DNA from: Equadaptatus sp045642025
Lineage (GTDB): Bacteria; Synergistota; Synergistia; Synergistales; Synergistaceae
Assembly (NCBI GenBank): GCA_045642025.1
Contig: JAZUIB010000018.1
Coordinates: 1-55,513, forward strand
Direction: 5' to 3'
Length of the DNA: 55,513 nt
A model generated the notes under the pieces. The model saw nothing but the letters and a program-made list of their open reading frames with translations. It was not told the origin of the DNA and ran no database searches. Made by a program: the position numbers and the translations under genes. Shown in pieces: positions 32,919-43,258 of the stretch (its first letter is position 1; each line of letters starts with the position of its first letter).

Positions 32919-34424
32919 ATGAGTGAAAGCAGTGCAAAACAAATAATTGCCAATCTAATAGATCCTGAGGAATCAAGAATTGCGATTCTCGATAACCATG
33001 GTAAACTTTATGACTTTTTTATAGAACGTATGTTTGATATTCAGCGTACGGGAGAGATTTACAAAGCCAAAGTTGACAGCGTGCTTCCAGGAATACATGC
33101 AGCTTTTCTGAATTTGGGCGACGGTAAAAATGCTTTTTTGTACCTTGCTGATGTCAAGAGCACGGAAGTTAAAGTTGGAATGGACATGCTTGTGCAGATT
33201 GTTAAAAATCCACGCAAAGGGAAAGGTGCCAGAGTAAGCCCTAGAATTTCGCTTGCCGGAAGATATGTGGTGTTTATCCCCAACGGTCATGAAACCGGAA
33301 TATCCAAACGTATTGAAGATGAGGCAGAACGTGATCGTCTACGCAGGATTGTTAGAAAATTTAAGCCTGAAAACTGCGGCATGATAATACGCACAGCTGC
33401 AGTTGGAGTGGATGATAGCGCAATTGAATCTGATATAAAGGAACTTGAAGATTTGTGGAAAAATATACGGTTGGCTGAGGATAAGAGTACAGCTCCGAGT
33501 TTGATACATAGAGACTTGGGGCTCATAGAGCGTGTGCTTCGTGATGAAGTGTACGATGATATCAGTGAAATCGTTGTTGATACAAAAGAAGAATGCGATA
33601 ATGTTAAAGCGTGGATCGCACAGTTTATGCCTGAAAAAGACATAGATATACATTTTTATGATAACAGAACTCTAATTTTTGATGCTTATAATATTGAAAC
33701 ACAGCTGGCTGAAGCGCAGAAGAGAAAAGTTTGGCTTTCTTCAGGCGCATTTCTTGTTATTGACCAGACAGAGGCACTGACGGTTATTGATGTTAATACC
33801 GGAAAATATACAGGGTCAAAAAATCTTGGTGATACTGTCTTTAAAACAAATATTGAGGCAGCATGTGAAATTGCCAGACAGTTGAGATTAAGGGCCGTCG
33901 GCGGAATTGTTATAATAGATTTTATAGATATGGCAAACGAAGAAGATAACCGCAGGCTTATTGCAGAAATGCAGTCACGATTACGCAACGACAGATATAA
34001 GGCAAGGGTATTCGGAGTTACTGAACTTGGTCTTATGGAGATTACACGTAAACGGGCACGTTCGGATCTGCGTGCAGAAATGATGCGCGGTTGCCCGCAC
34101 TGTGCAGGGCTTGGCTTGGTTGAAAGAGAAGAAAATATGGCTATGCATATTAAGCGTTTCATACGCAAGATATGCCGAAATTCAGATGCTGAGGCACTGC
34201 TTGTTGAATGTTATCCTACGATAGGTCGTTATATAGCAGATACAGTTCTTGCTGCATGGGAAGAAGAGTTCTCAAAGAAAATTGTTTTACGCGGCTGTCC
34301 CTATTTTTCATGGGGCAAATATAGGCTGGAAATGCAGGATACTGCTGATAATGTTGAGTGCAGAGTAAAATCGCTGCAAAAAAAGGAGGGCTGGACAAGT
34401 GTATATAGGACGACTTCAGCTTAG
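32919..34424 (+). CDS. rng: Ribonuclease E/G
   Basis: This 501-aa endoribonuclease has an N-terminal S1-like domain (IYKAKVDSVLPGIHAAFLNLG), the RNase H-like and catalytic region with VIDVNTGKYTG and GGIVIIDFIDM carrying the metal-binding Asp residues, and the zinc-link motif CPHCAGLG. There is no long disordered scaffold as in RNase E, so it is RNase G-like. It processes rRNA and starts mRNA decay. The last 26 bases overlap the start of smc. Confidence 0.93.
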   Translation: MSESSAKQIIANLIDPEESRIAILDNHGKLYDFFIERMFDIQRTGEIYKAKVDSVLPGIHAAFLNLGDGKNAFLYLADVKSTEVKVGMDMLVQIVKNPRKGKGARVSPRISLAGRYVVFIPNGHETGISKRIEDEAERDRLRRIVRKFKPENCGMIIRTAAVGVDDSAIESDIKELEDLWKNIRLAEDKSTAPSLIHRDLGLIERVLRDEVYDDISEIVVDTKEECDNVKAWIAQFMPEKDIDIHFYDNRTLIFDAYNIETQLAEAQKRKVWLSSGAFLVIDQTEALTVIDVNTGKYTGSKNLGDTVFKTNIEAACEIARQLRLRAVGGIVIIDFIDMANEEDNRRLIAEMQSRLRNDRYKARVFGVTELGLMEITRKRARSDLRAEMMRGCPHCAGLGLVEREENMAMHIKRFIRKICRNSDAEALLVECYPTIGRYIADTVLAAWEEEFSKKIVLRGCPYFSWGKYRLEMQDTADNVECRVKSLQKKEGWTSVYRTTSA

Positions 34425-37400
34425 AGGATTTAAATCTTTCGGAGGCTATCATGATTTAATTTTGCCTCCTGGGCTGACCGCAATTGTCGGTCCTAACGGA
34501 AGCGGTAAGAGCAACTTGCTTGATGCACTTCGTTGGGCTTTGGGTGACAGTTCTGCTGCCCGTCTTCGTATAACAAGACAGAGCGACCTCCTTTTCCAGG
34601 GCTCCGCAAGTCTTAGTAAAGCAAAAGAAGGTGAAGTAATACTTCAGTTTCGCGATGTCGGCAGTACTAGTATAGTTAAGCGCCGTATCACCGCTCCTGA
34701 CGGTGCCACATCGCTATTGATTGACGGTACAAAAAGTACGTTGTCAGACCTTGAGGAGATGAAAACGCTCTGGAAACTTGACGGTGACCGTTTTGCATTT
34801 ATCGGACAAGGAGAAGTGGCTGAAGCCATTCAGGAACGTCCAGCAGAAAGAAGAAAACGCCTTGAAGCTCTGTTCGGTACTGAAATATACCGCAAAAAAC
34901 GTATGAATGCCGCAGATAGGCTTGTTACAGTAAAAGAAGAATATGATCAACTTAAGAACCTTATGGCAGAATTTGAAACTCGCCGTAATGAGATTAAGCC
35001 TGAGGTTGATCGTGCTAGGAAATTAAAAGAGATCATTGACGGTATAGAAGATGACCGCAAGTTGCTTTACTGGATGCGTCGTACAGCAGCAGAAGGAGAA
35101 CTTGTAAAGATTAGTGAGGAAACTGCTGAGTCGGAAAATACTAAGACCAAACTCAATACTTGGTTATTATGTTGGCAGAGAGCATGTGAAAAAACTGAAG
35201 AGGCACTTGAAGAAATAGCTAGGTCGCAAAAAGAGCAGACATGGGAGCTTGAACAGTGCAGAAGCCGTTTTGAGAGTCTGACGAAATCAGGCATCGCTTC
35301 TGCATCATCGCTTCGTTCTGCAAAAGGGCGTTTTGTCCAGGCTAGAGAAGATATTGAAAGGTCACGGCAGCATTTGACCGAACTTCTTTTTGAACAGGAG
35401 AAAAATCAGCAGGAAAATAAAAAAGCGGCTATGGTCTTACAAAAAAGCCATAAGGCGCTTGAAGCAATCGAGAAAAAATGGACGGAATTCAATACACTGC
35501 TTGATGAGCAGAAAGCCGAGCGCGAGGAACTTAACAACAAACGCGGAAACCTTGAAGCTGAACTTGAAAAAGTGAAAGCAAAACTTAATTTTCTCGGTAG
35601 AGAGGTGCTGGAACTGTGCAACAAGCGAAGCAATGAGAAAGACCCGCGCAAGGATATAGACAGGGAGATTAAAAAACAGGAAACTCAGCGTGATATGCTG
35701 CTTACAGAACAGGAAGAACTTGTAAAGACACACGGAATGCTCTATGCAAAAATTCAACGGCTTGCAACTGAACTGCAGCAGGCAAAGAGGGTAGCTTCGC
35801 AGGCGCGTTCAAAACTGAATGAAGTAATGGATGCGCTGCAGGGTGATATTTATCCAAGACCTGTACAGTTTCTGCTTTCTGCAGCAAAACTGAATAGGCT
35901 CAACGCGGCTCCGCGCGCTGTGATTGATGTATTCAGCTGCGATAATTCGCTTTCGACGGCTTTTGAAGCATTTCTTGGTGCGAAACAGTTCCACCTGCTT
36001 GTTGAAGATATTGACGAAGCAGGACGCTGCATTGACAAGCTTAAACAAAATAACGGAGGTCGTGTTACTTGTCTGCCGCTTGAACGTTGCAGACCGCGTT
36101 TCCCGAATTATGACTATATGCTTCCGGCATCGGGTATAGTCGGTTGGGCAGTCGATTTAATCAATGTAGAGGAACACTGGCTCCCTGCAATTCAGCACAT
36201 TATGGGAGACTTACTTGTGGTTAAGAATTTTGAAACAGGCAAACAGCTTGCCCGCGAGGGTTTCAGAGGTCCCATAGTCTCTATGGAAGGCGATGTGTTC
36301 CAGCCCGGAGGGACTGTTTCTGGCGGTAAACGTCAAGACAGTGGGAAAGCAATAAAACTCAAAGCGCAGCTTTCAGTGCTTGAAAAAGAAGCAGAAAATG
36401 CTACAAAGCTTGCAGAAGAACTTGGAAAAGAATATAAAAAACAGGAAGCGGAAGAGATGCAAGCTTCCGATAAAAACGAAGAGTACACAAGAAAAATTCG
36501 CGAGCTTGACGGTCAGATAGCCTTGCTTACAGACCGCAGGGAAAGCTATGCCAAAGAACAAAAACGCATGGAAGGTGAAAGAGAACGTCTCTTCGACTCC
36601 ATAAAGAGCGAAGGCGGTCACTGGCAAGAAATACTTGCTGCGATCAGTGACCTTGAAAAACGCTGGGATGAACAGGGTGAAGTAGAAGATGACCGCAAGC
36701 TGATTGAAGAACGAGAAAAACTGCGGTCTGAAGTTGCGGTTGCTGCGGAACGCGCGAGTGCAAGATTTGCTCTTATGGAACGTATCAACAATGAGATACG
36801 CTCTGAGGAAAACAAAATAGCTGCTCTAGATGAAGAACTTTCTGAGCTTGATTACAAGTGCCTGCAGGAAAAAGCAGCGCTTTCGCAGATTGGCAAGGAA
36901 TGTTTGAATATACACAACCGCAGGCAGGAACTTATTGCAGAGATGAATAAACATGACGGTGGTTATTCTAAACTGCAGAAACGGGAAAAATACGGATCAA
37001 AGCGTGTGCAGAATGCGGAACTTCGTCTGCGTGCCGCCAGGGAAAGATTTTCCGCGGTTGAGACAAAACGTGCGGCATTGCACAAAGAAATCGAAGAAAT
37101 GATTTCCAGCTGGGAAGAGAAATATCCTTATCCAGGTAAAGACGTGCTTCCGGATGATGTCAATCTTGAAGAACTCCGCAAAAAAATCCGCGACGGTGAC
37201 AGAAAAATCAAACAGTGCGGCGATGTCAATATGGGTGTGCTTTCGGAGGATGACAATCTGCAGCAGAGACTTGGTTTTATGGAAGCGCATATGGCAGATG
37301 TCAAAGGGAGCGCAGATGAACTTAACAGACTGATTACTGAAGCTGATAATAAAGCACATCAGATTTTTACCGATGCCCTTCAGCAGGTTGATGATAAGTT

Positions 37401-37818
37401 CTGCTCTATTTTTCGTACACTTTTCGGAGGCGGCGAAGCGCACCTTGAAATGACAGATGCGCCGACAATATGGGAAACTGGTGTTGATGTAATAGCGCGT
37501 CCGCCGGGAAAACATCCACTTGGTATAGCGCAGCTTTCCGGCGGTGAGAAATCACTTGCCGCAATTGCTCTGCTGTTTGCTTCAATGGAAGTTGCAAACT
37601 GTCCTATGGCTGTTCTTGACGAAGTTGACGCAGCACTTGATGAAGTTAATCTGCGCAGACTTTCAAATCTTGTTAAAGAATACGCCCAGCGCAGACAGAT
37701 ACTTTGTATGACACACCGCAGAATTACAATGGAACGGGCGGATGTGCTTTACGGTGTTACTCTTCAGGAGCCTGGTTTGTCTCAAGTTGTCGGTGTCCGT
37801 ATGGAAGACTGGGCATAA
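34399..37818 (+). CDS. smc: Chromosome segregation protein SMC
   Basis: This 1139-aa ATPase compacts and resolves chromosomes with ScpA and ScpB. Walker A GPNGSGKS is at residues 31-38. Two long coiled coils (about 165-480 and 650-950) flank a hinge (about 490-620; includes HIMGDLLVVKNFETGK). The C-terminal head has QLSGGEKSL and Walker B MAVLDEVDAALDEVN. Length is slightly below the usual 1150-1190. It starts with GTG inside rng, 9 bases after AAGGAGG. scpA and scpB are not in the window. Confidence 0.96.
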   Translation: MYIGRLQLRGFKSFGGYHDLILPPGLTAIVGPNGSGKSNLLDALRWALGDSSAARLRITRQSDLLFQGSASLSKAKEGEVILQFRDVGSTSIVKRRITAPDGATSLLIDGTKSTLSDLEEMKTLWKLDGDRFAFIGQGEVAEAIQERPAERRKRLEALFGTEIYRKKRMNAADRLVTVKEEYDQLKNLMAEFETRRNEIKPEVDRARKLKEIIDGIEDDRKLLYWMRRTAAEGELVKISEETAESENTKTKLNTWLLCWQRACEKTEEALEEIARSQKEQTWELEQCRSRFESLTKSGIASASSLRSAKGRFVQAREDIERSRQHLTELLFEQEKNQQENKKAAMVLQKSHKALEAIEKKWTEFNTLLDEQKAEREELNNKRGNLEAELEKVKAKLNFLGREVLELCNKRSNEKDPRKDIDREIKKQETQRDMLLTEQEELVKTHGMLYAKIQRLATELQQAKRVASQARSKLNEVMDALQGDIYPRPVQFLLSAAKLNRLNAAPRAVIDVFSCDNSLSTAFEAFLGAKQFHLLVEDIDEAGRCIDKLKQNNGGRVTCLPLERCRPRFPNYDYMLPASGIVGWAVDLINVEEHWLPAIQHIMGDLLVVKNFETGKQLAREGFRGPIVSMEGDVFQPGGTVSGGKRQDSGKAIKLKAQLSVLEKEAENATKLAEELGKEYKKQEAEEMQASDKNEEYTRKIRELDGQIALLTDRRESYAKEQKRMEGERERLFDSIKSEGGHWQEILAAISDLEKRWDEQGEVEDDRKLIEEREKLRSEVAVAAERASARFALMERINNEIRSEENKIAALDEELSELDYKCLQEKAALSQIGKECLNIHNRRQELIAEMNKHDGGYSKLQKREKYGSKRVQNAELRLRAARERFSAVETKRAALHKEIEEMISSWEEKYPYPGKDVLPDDVNLEELRKKIRDGDRKIKQCGDVNMGVLSEDDNLQQRLGFMEAHMADVKGSADELNRLITEADNKAHQIFTDALQQVDDKFCSIFRTLFGGGEAHLEMTDAPTIWETGVDVIARPPGKHPLGIAQLSGGEKSLAAIALLFASMEVANCPMAVLDEVDAALDEVNLRRLSNLVKEYAQRRQILCMTHRRITMERADVLYGVTLQEPGLSQVVGVRMEDWA

Positions 37819-38531
37819 TGAAAAAATATGAGGAATTGCTCAGGGGGGCACTGAAAATTAGGCAGCCTGAAGCGCAGAACGGGTTGCGTGTTAATATTGA
37901 CACAATCCTTCTTGCTCATTTTACACAGCCGAAAAAAGGTGAAAAAATTCTTGAACTAGGCTGTGCGCACGGGGCAATTTCTTTGATACTTGCAAAACGA
38001 GGTTTTGACGTTACGGGAATAGATATACAGCCGCATCTGATTGAACTGGCTAAGGAAAACGCAGAATTCAACGGTATAAACGCTGTGTTTAAAACAGCAG
38101 ACCTAAGGGAATATAAAAAACTGTGGGCTGCGCAGAGTTTCGATAGAATAGTGGTCAATCCACCGTATTTCGAGGCAGATGCTAGCAGCGAAATTAGCCC
38201 GTCGCCGGCGATTGCCTCTGCAAGACAGGGAACTGACTGCAATTTGGAAAATATCGCCGCAGCAGCGCGGTATCTTCTGAAAAACAAAGGCAAACTTGAT
38301 ATTATTATGACTGCGTCACGCGTTGCGGAGCTTTTTGAATTACTGGAAAGAAATAATACGTCTGTAAAAAAAATCCGTTTTGTTCATCCGAAATACTGTT
38401 CAGAGGCATCTGTAGTGTTAGTTGAAGCTGTTCGTGCCGCAAAAAAAGGAAACTTTGTTATGCCTCCGCTTTTTGTTCTGGATGCGGATGGAAAAGAAAC
38501 TAAAGAAATGTTTGAAAATTATTTGTTGTAA
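37818..38531 (+). CDS. TrmN6/YfiC-like tRNA (adenine-N6) methyltransferase
   Basis: This 237-aa SAM-dependent methyltransferase has the motif I ILELGCAHGAISLILAKRG and the catalytic VVNPPYFE, as in enzymes methylating N6 of adenine (TrmN6 modifies A37 of tRNA1-Val; the Firmicutes form is YabB). The conserved tail region with FVHPKYCSEASVVLVEA supports this group. It starts on the last base of smc (TAATG) and precedes rsmI by 11 bases, the same yabB-rsmI order seen in Bacillus. Exact substrate is inferred. Confidence 0.85.
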   Translation: MKKYEELLRGALKIRQPEAQNGLRVNIDTILLAHFTQPKKGEKILELGCAHGAISLILAKRGFDVTGIDIQPHLIELAKENAEFNGINAVFKTADLREYKKLWAAQSFDRIVVNPPYFEADASSEISPSPAIASARQGTDCNLENIAAAARYLLKNKGKLDIIMTASRVAELFELLERNNTSVKKIRFVHPKYCSEASVVLVEAVRAAKKGNFVMPPLFVLDADGKETKEMFENYLL

Positions 38532-38542
38532 AGGAGACCGAA

Positions 38543-39358
38543 ATGCCGCTGACTGTTGTTCCGACACCTGTCGGAAATCTGGAAGATATGACGCTCAGGG
38601 GACTTCGCGTGTTGCGCGAGGCCGATGTTATAGCATGCGAAGATACACGGCATACACTGCAACTACTTAATCATTATGAAATTAAAAAACCTCTGATTTC
38701 CTGTCACGAACATAATGAAAAAGAGCGTTGCAATGAAATTGCACAACTTGTCAGAAGCGGTAAAAATATCGCCCTTGTTTCTGACGCAGGGACTCCAGGT
38801 CTGTCAGACCCAGGCGGAATAGTTGTTAAATATATGTTTGAAAACAATTTGCCTGTTGATGTGCTCCCAGGAGCTAATGCGCTTCTTCCTGCACTGTTGC
38901 TGTCGGGTATCGAAATGGAAAGGTTTACATTTATCGGATTTCTTAAAGGGAAAGACAGCGAGAAAAGAAAAACGCTTGCTGAATATGCCGAAGTTAAAAA
39001 TACGCTTGTTTTTTACATGGCTCCGCACGGACTGCTGAAAGAAATTGAATTGCTTGCTTCGGTACTTGGTAACAGAAAAGCATCACTTGTTCGTGAGATA
39101 TCAAAAATACATCAAGAAACTGTTACTGCCGCGTTATATTCATTTAAAAATTTAATCACACAAGAACAGCTTCGCGGAGAATTTGTCTGTGTTGTTGAAG
39201 GTGCTTGTGAACAGAAAACGGATGACATGGAATGGCTTGGAGAAGCAAAAAAACTTTATGGTACTGGAGAAACAATAAAAAATGTTGTAAACTTAATTGC
39301 TGAAAAATACGGGGTAGCCCCGAACAGGATAAAGAAGGCTCTTCTTGGCGCAAAATAA
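38543..39358 (+). CDS. rsmI: 16S rRNA (cytidine-2'-O)-methyltransferase RsmI
   Basis: This 271-aa tetrapyrrole-methylase-fold enzyme methylates the 2'-OH of C1402 in 16S rRNA. Family motifs are VPTPVGNLEDMTLRGL, ACEDTRHT, SDAGTPGLSDPG and LPGANALLPALLLSG. Length is standard. It lies between the TrmN6-like gene and metG, both linked to tRNA or ribosome function. Confidence 0.95.
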   Translation: MPLTVVPTPVGNLEDMTLRGLRVLREADVIACEDTRHTLQLLNHYEIKKPLISCHEHNEKERCNEIAQLVRSGKNIALVSDAGTPGLSDPGGIVVKYMFENNLPVDVLPGANALLPALLLSGIEMERFTFIGFLKGKDSEKRKTLAEYAEVKNTLVFYMAPHGLLKEIELLASVLGNRKASLVREISKIHQETVTAALYSFKNLITQEQLRGEFVCVVEGACEQKTDDMEWLGEAKKLYGTGETIKNVVNLIAEKYGVAPNRIKKALLGAK

Positions 39359-39376
39359 TTTTTGGGAGGCATTGCA

Positions 39377-41326
39377 ATGTCCGAAAAAAACTTTTATATA
39401 ACTACACCGATTTATTATGTAAATGATGTGCCGCACATAGGTCATGCTTATACTACAGTTGCCGCGGATACGCTTGCGCGCTGGCACCGTTTGGGCGGGG
39501 ACAAAACATGGTTCTTGACCGGAACTGACGAGCATGGGCAGAAAATTCAGAACTCTGCCGAAAAACGCGGTATTACGCCGCAGGAACTGTGCGATGAGGT
39601 TGTACAGAATTTCCAGAAACTCTGGAAAGTGCTGAATATATCCAATAATGATTTTATCCGCACAACCGATGACCGCCATGTTGAATTTGTGCAGAGGGCA
39701 TTTAAAAAACTGCTTGATAGCGGAGATATATACAAGGGAGAATACGAAGGCTGGTATTGTGTGCCATGCGAGACTTACGTGCCTGATGCACAGATGGGCG
39801 AAGGCAATACTTGTCCGGACTGCCACCGTCCGCTTGTTAGAATGAAAGAGGAAACCTATTTTTTCAGACAGTCAAAATATGCCGAAAAACTCCTCAAATA
39901 CTATGAAGAAAATCCTGACGCAATTATGCCGAAGTCACGTTACAACGAGGTTATAAGCTACATCAAATCAGGGCTTCGAGACCAATCGATATCGCGTACA
40001 ACGCTTAAATGGGGTATACCCGTTCCTGGTGACGATAGGCATGTTATTTATGTGTGGTTTGATGCGCTACTTAACTATGTATCGGCATTAAGCAGCGGAG
40101 AGAACACCGAAGAACTTAAAAAATTCTGGCAGGCTGCGCATCACCTTGTGGGCAAGGATATAATCCGTTTCCACTGTGTAATATGGCCAGCTGTCCTCAT
40201 GGCGCTTGGTGTCGAGCCTCCGAAACGTGTTTTTGCTCACGGCTGGTGGACTGTTGACGGAGCAAAAATGTCAAAATCTGTTGGAAATGTTGTTGACCCG
40301 TTTGAAATGGCGGATGTTTACGGAGTTGATGCGTTCCGTTATTTTCTGCTTCGTCAGGTTCCTTTCGGACTCGATGGTGACTTTGCTGAAGCCGCGATGG
40401 TACAGCACATAAACTCTGACCTTGCAAATGACTTTGGCAACCTGCTTTCCAGAAGCACTCAGATGCTTGTGAAATACCGCGGCGGTAAACTGCCCCAGAA
40501 TATTGTTACAACGAACCTAGATAACGAAATCCAGTTAATGGCCGAAGAAACAGTTGAAAAAGCGGACGAACTCATGGACAGATTTGCCTTTGACGATACG
40601 CTTAAAACAATCTGGGCGTTTATAAGCCGTTGTAACAAATATATTGATGAAACAGAACCGTGGAAACTCGGCAAAGAGGGCGACGTTGAACGTCTTGACG
40701 CTGTTCTTCGTACGCTTTGGGAAGCCTTGAGAATTATAGCGATACTTATTGCTCCATTTATGCCTTATGCGGCGGAAAAAACGTATGCGCAACTCGGAGT
40801 TTACGACTCTATCCTTGACGGAGCGCGTGCCGCATGGCAGTGGGGCAGCGATTTTGACGCCGCAGTCACCAAAGGCGAAATACTTTTTCCACGCATTGAT
40901 GTTGAAAAGTGGACTGAGGAAAGAAAAATCCGCGATGCTGAGCGTCTTGTAAGACAGAATCCTGCAGCGGCAAGAGATTACGGAAAACACGAAGAAGAAA
41001 CTACAATAGAAATTTTCTCGCAGCAGGAACTTAGAGTTGCGCTTGTCGAAAAGGCCGAACCCGCGCAGAATTCAGACAAACTTTATCTGATAACAATCGA
41101 TCTAGGCTACGAAAAACGCACTATAGTTTCAGGCATACGCAAATTTTTCAAGCCTGAAGATTTAATTGGTAAGAAGATAGTAGTGCTCTGCAATCTCAAA
41201 CCGGCAAAAATTCGCGGTAACGAATCCAATGGAATGCTGCTGGCGGCTGCAACAGCGAAAGAAGAACAGCTTACTCTGCTTACAGTTATGGACGATACGA
41301 TTCCGGTAGGTACGAGAATAGGATAA
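39377..41326 (+). CDS. metG: Methionyl-tRNA synthetase
   Basis: This 649-aa class I synthetase charges tRNA-Met. HIGH-type motif PHIGHAYT is near residue 20, a zinc knuckle (CVPC...CPDC) near 127-145, and KMSKSVGN near residue 297. The C-terminal 105 residues form the OB-fold tRNA-binding dimerisation domain (LVEKAEPAQNSDKLYLI; GNESNGMLLAA). The start at 39377 follows GGGAGG by 7 bases. tatD follows at once, as in many bacteria. Confidence 0.96.
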   Translation: MSEKNFYITTPIYYVNDVPHIGHAYTTVAADTLARWHRLGGDKTWFLTGTDEHGQKIQNSAEKRGITPQELCDEVVQNFQKLWKVLNISNNDFIRTTDDRHVEFVQRAFKKLLDSGDIYKGEYEGWYCVPCETYVPDAQMGEGNTCPDCHRPLVRMKEETYFFRQSKYAEKLLKYYEENPDAIMPKSRYNEVISYIKSGLRDQSISRTTLKWGIPVPGDDRHVIYVWFDALLNYVSALSSGENTEELKKFWQAAHHLVGKDIIRFHCVIWPAVLMALGVEPPKRVFAHGWWTVDGAKMSKSVGNVVDPFEMADVYGVDAFRYFLLRQVPFGLDGDFAEAAMVQHINSDLANDFGNLLSRSTQMLVKYRGGKLPQNIVTTNLDNEIQLMAEETVEKADELMDRFAFDDTLKTIWAFISRCNKYIDETEPWKLGKEGDVERLDAVLRTLWEALRIIAILIAPFMPYAAEKTYAQLGVYDSILDGARAAWQWGSDFDAAVTKGEILFPRIDVEKWTEERKIRDAERLVRQNPAAARDYGKHEEETTIEIFSQQELRVALVEKAEPAQNSDKLYLITIDLGYEKRTIVSGIRKFFKPEDLIGKKIVVLCNLKPAKIRGNESNGMLLAAATAKEEQLTLLTVMDDTIPVGTRIG

Positions 41327-41331
41327 ACACG

Positions 41332-42120
41332 TTGCTGATAGACTCTCACTGTCATCTTGATGCTGAATACTTTCCCGACGGACTTGAAAGAATGCTGCAA
41401 ACTGCATTCGGCAAAGGTGTCCGTCGGATGCTTTATGTCGGCTGTAATTACGAAAGTAGCCTGAACTCAGTACGACAGGCTGAGAAATACCAAGAAATCT
41501 ATTCTGCAGTAGGGCTGCACCCGGAAGAAACTGCCGGAATGTCGCATGGCATAACCGACAAGCTGAAATCACTTGCTCACAACAACAAGGTTGTAGCAAT
41601 CGGCGAAATAGGATTAGATTATTACTGGGATACGGAATACTGCGAATTGCAGAAAAAAATATTTGCAGAGCAGATAGTGTGGGCAAAAGAGCTCAATAAA
41701 CCAATAGTTGTCCACGTTAGAGACGCAAAAAACAAGGCAGACGGAGACGCTATGAAGGACGTTCTTGAAATACTGACCACGTACGGTGCCGCAAAATGCG
41801 GCGGTGTAATTCACTGTTTCAGCGGAAGTTATGAAGAAGCAGTAAAGTTGCTTGATATAGGTTTCTATGTTTCTTTCAGCGGAATTGTTACGTTTAAAAA
41901 TTCCGGAGAACTGCGCAAAATTGCAAAACAGATACCGCTGGACAGAATACTCTGCGAAACAGATACACCGTATCTTACGCCTATACCGTACAGGGGACAT
42001 AGCAATCAGCCGGCGTACATTGCCGAAGTCTATAAATGCCTTGCGGAGCTGAAGGGTATGGAAGTTGAAAAATTTGCCGAAGCGGTTGAAAACAACTGCC
42101 GGAATTTGTTTAAATGGTAA
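41332..42120 (+). CDS. tatD: TatD-family metal-dependent DNase
   Basis: This 262-aa TIM-barrel hydrolase starts LIDSHCHLD, with the conserved metal ligands in HCH, AIGEIGLDYYWD, PIVVHVRDA, GVIHCFSG and CETDTPYL. TatD-family proteins act as 3'-5' exonucleases or D-aminoacyl-tRNA deacylases in repair and quality control. The start is TTG, 6 bases after the metG stop with a weak ribosome binding site, consistent with translational coupling to metG. Confidence 0.93.
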   Translation: MLIDSHCHLDAEYFPDGLERMLQTAFGKGVRRMLYVGCNYESSLNSVRQAEKYQEIYSAVGLHPEETAGMSHGITDKLKSLAHNNKVVAIGEIGLDYYWDTEYCELQKKIFAEQIVWAKELNKPIVVHVRDAKNKADGDAMKDVLEILTTYGAAKCGGVIHCFSGSYEEAVKLLDIGFYVSFSGIVTFKNSGELRKIAKQIPLDRILCETDTPYLTPIPYRGHSNQPAYIAEVYKCLAELKGMEVEKFAEAVENNCRNLFKW

Positions 42121-42133
42121 AACGGAGACAACT

Positions 42134-43258
42134 ATGTTTGAATACAGAGTAATTGCAGAAGACAAAAAAACTGGGGCAAGAGCAGGAGAATTTGTTACTC
42201 CGCACGGAGTTATAGAAACTCCTGTATTTATGCCTGTTGGAACTCAGGCAACTGTCAAGGCAATTGTTCCCGAAGAACTTGAAGCACTTGGTGCTCAGAT
42301 ACTACTTTCAAACACATATCATCTGTACATGCGCCCTGGCGAAGACATTGTCGCTGAAGCTGGCGGCCTTCATTGTTTTATGAATTGGAAACATCCCATA
42401 CTAACAGATTCTGGCGGATTTCAGGTGTTTTCACTCGGTGACCTGAGAAAAATCAGCGAGGACGGCGTGGAATTTCGTTCGCATATAGATGGGAGCAAAC
42501 ATTTCATGCGCCCCGAAGATTCAATCGGGATACAGGAAAAACTTGGTGCGGATATTATAATGGCATTTGATGAATGCGTAAAACTTCCGGCTGAAGAGGA
42601 GTATTCGCAAAAATCAATGGAGCGCACCGTTCGCTGGGCAAAACGCTGTAAAGAATTTCACGGCCGAGGAGATCAGGCACTTTTCGGCATAGTTCAGGGC
42701 TGTACCTTTGAAAAACAACGTATAGAGTGTGCTCACAGGCTGCAGGAAATTGATTTTCCCGGCTACGCAATTGGAGGACTGTCTGTCGGCGAATCCCACG
42801 AGGAAATGTACCGTATACTTGACTGCACAGTACCGGAACTGCCGAAAGACAAACCGCGCTATCTTATGGGAGTCGGTTTTCCGACGAACCTTGTTGAAGG
42901 AATAGCGCGCGGAATAGATATGTTTGACTGTGTCCTGCCCACACGCAATGGCAGAAACGGAACAGTATTTACGCACGAAGGCAGAATGAATTTGAAAAAT
43001 CTGAAATACGCGAGAGATTTTACAGAACTGGATTCTAAGTGCGACTGCTACACCTGCAGAAACTACACACGAGCTTACATACGACATCTGCAGACTGCAG
43101 GAGAAATTCTGGCAGCACGGCTCTGTAGTCTGCACAACGTACATTTCCTTGTAAACCTTGTCGCTGAGGCCCGCAAAGCGATAATTGACGGAAGTTTTAC
43201 ACTGTTCCGCAGAAAATTCATGGAAACATTTATGGACGGAGCATATCTTAATGAGTGA
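42134..43258 (+). CDS. tgt: tRNA-guanine transglycosylase
   Basis: This 374-aa enzyme swaps guanine for preQ1 at position 34 of GUN anticodons on the way to queuosine. Key parts are LTDSGGFQVFSLG (catalytic Asp), GIVQGCTFEKQR, GVGFPTNLVEGI, LPTRNGRNG and the zinc site CDCYTC with a downstream His. Length is normal. CGGAG precedes the ATG. No queuosine synthesis genes are seen here, so preQ1 may be made from genes elsewhere or salvaged. Confidence 0.96.
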   Translation: MFEYRVIAEDKKTGARAGEFVTPHGVIETPVFMPVGTQATVKAIVPEELEALGAQILLSNTYHLYMRPGEDIVAEAGGLHCFMNWKHPILTDSGGFQVFSLGDLRKISEDGVEFRSHIDGSKHFMRPEDSIGIQEKLGADIIMAFDECVKLPAEEEYSQKSMERTVRWAKRCKEFHGRGDQALFGIVQGCTFEKQRIECAHRLQEIDFPGYAIGGLSVGESHEEMYRILDCTVPELPKDKPRYLMGVGFPTNLVEGIARGIDMFDCVLPTRNGRNGTVFTHEGRMNLKNLKYARDFTELDSKCDCYTCRNYTRAYIRHLQTAGEILAARLCSLHNVHFLVNLVAEARKAIIDGSFTLFRRKFMETFMDGAYLNE

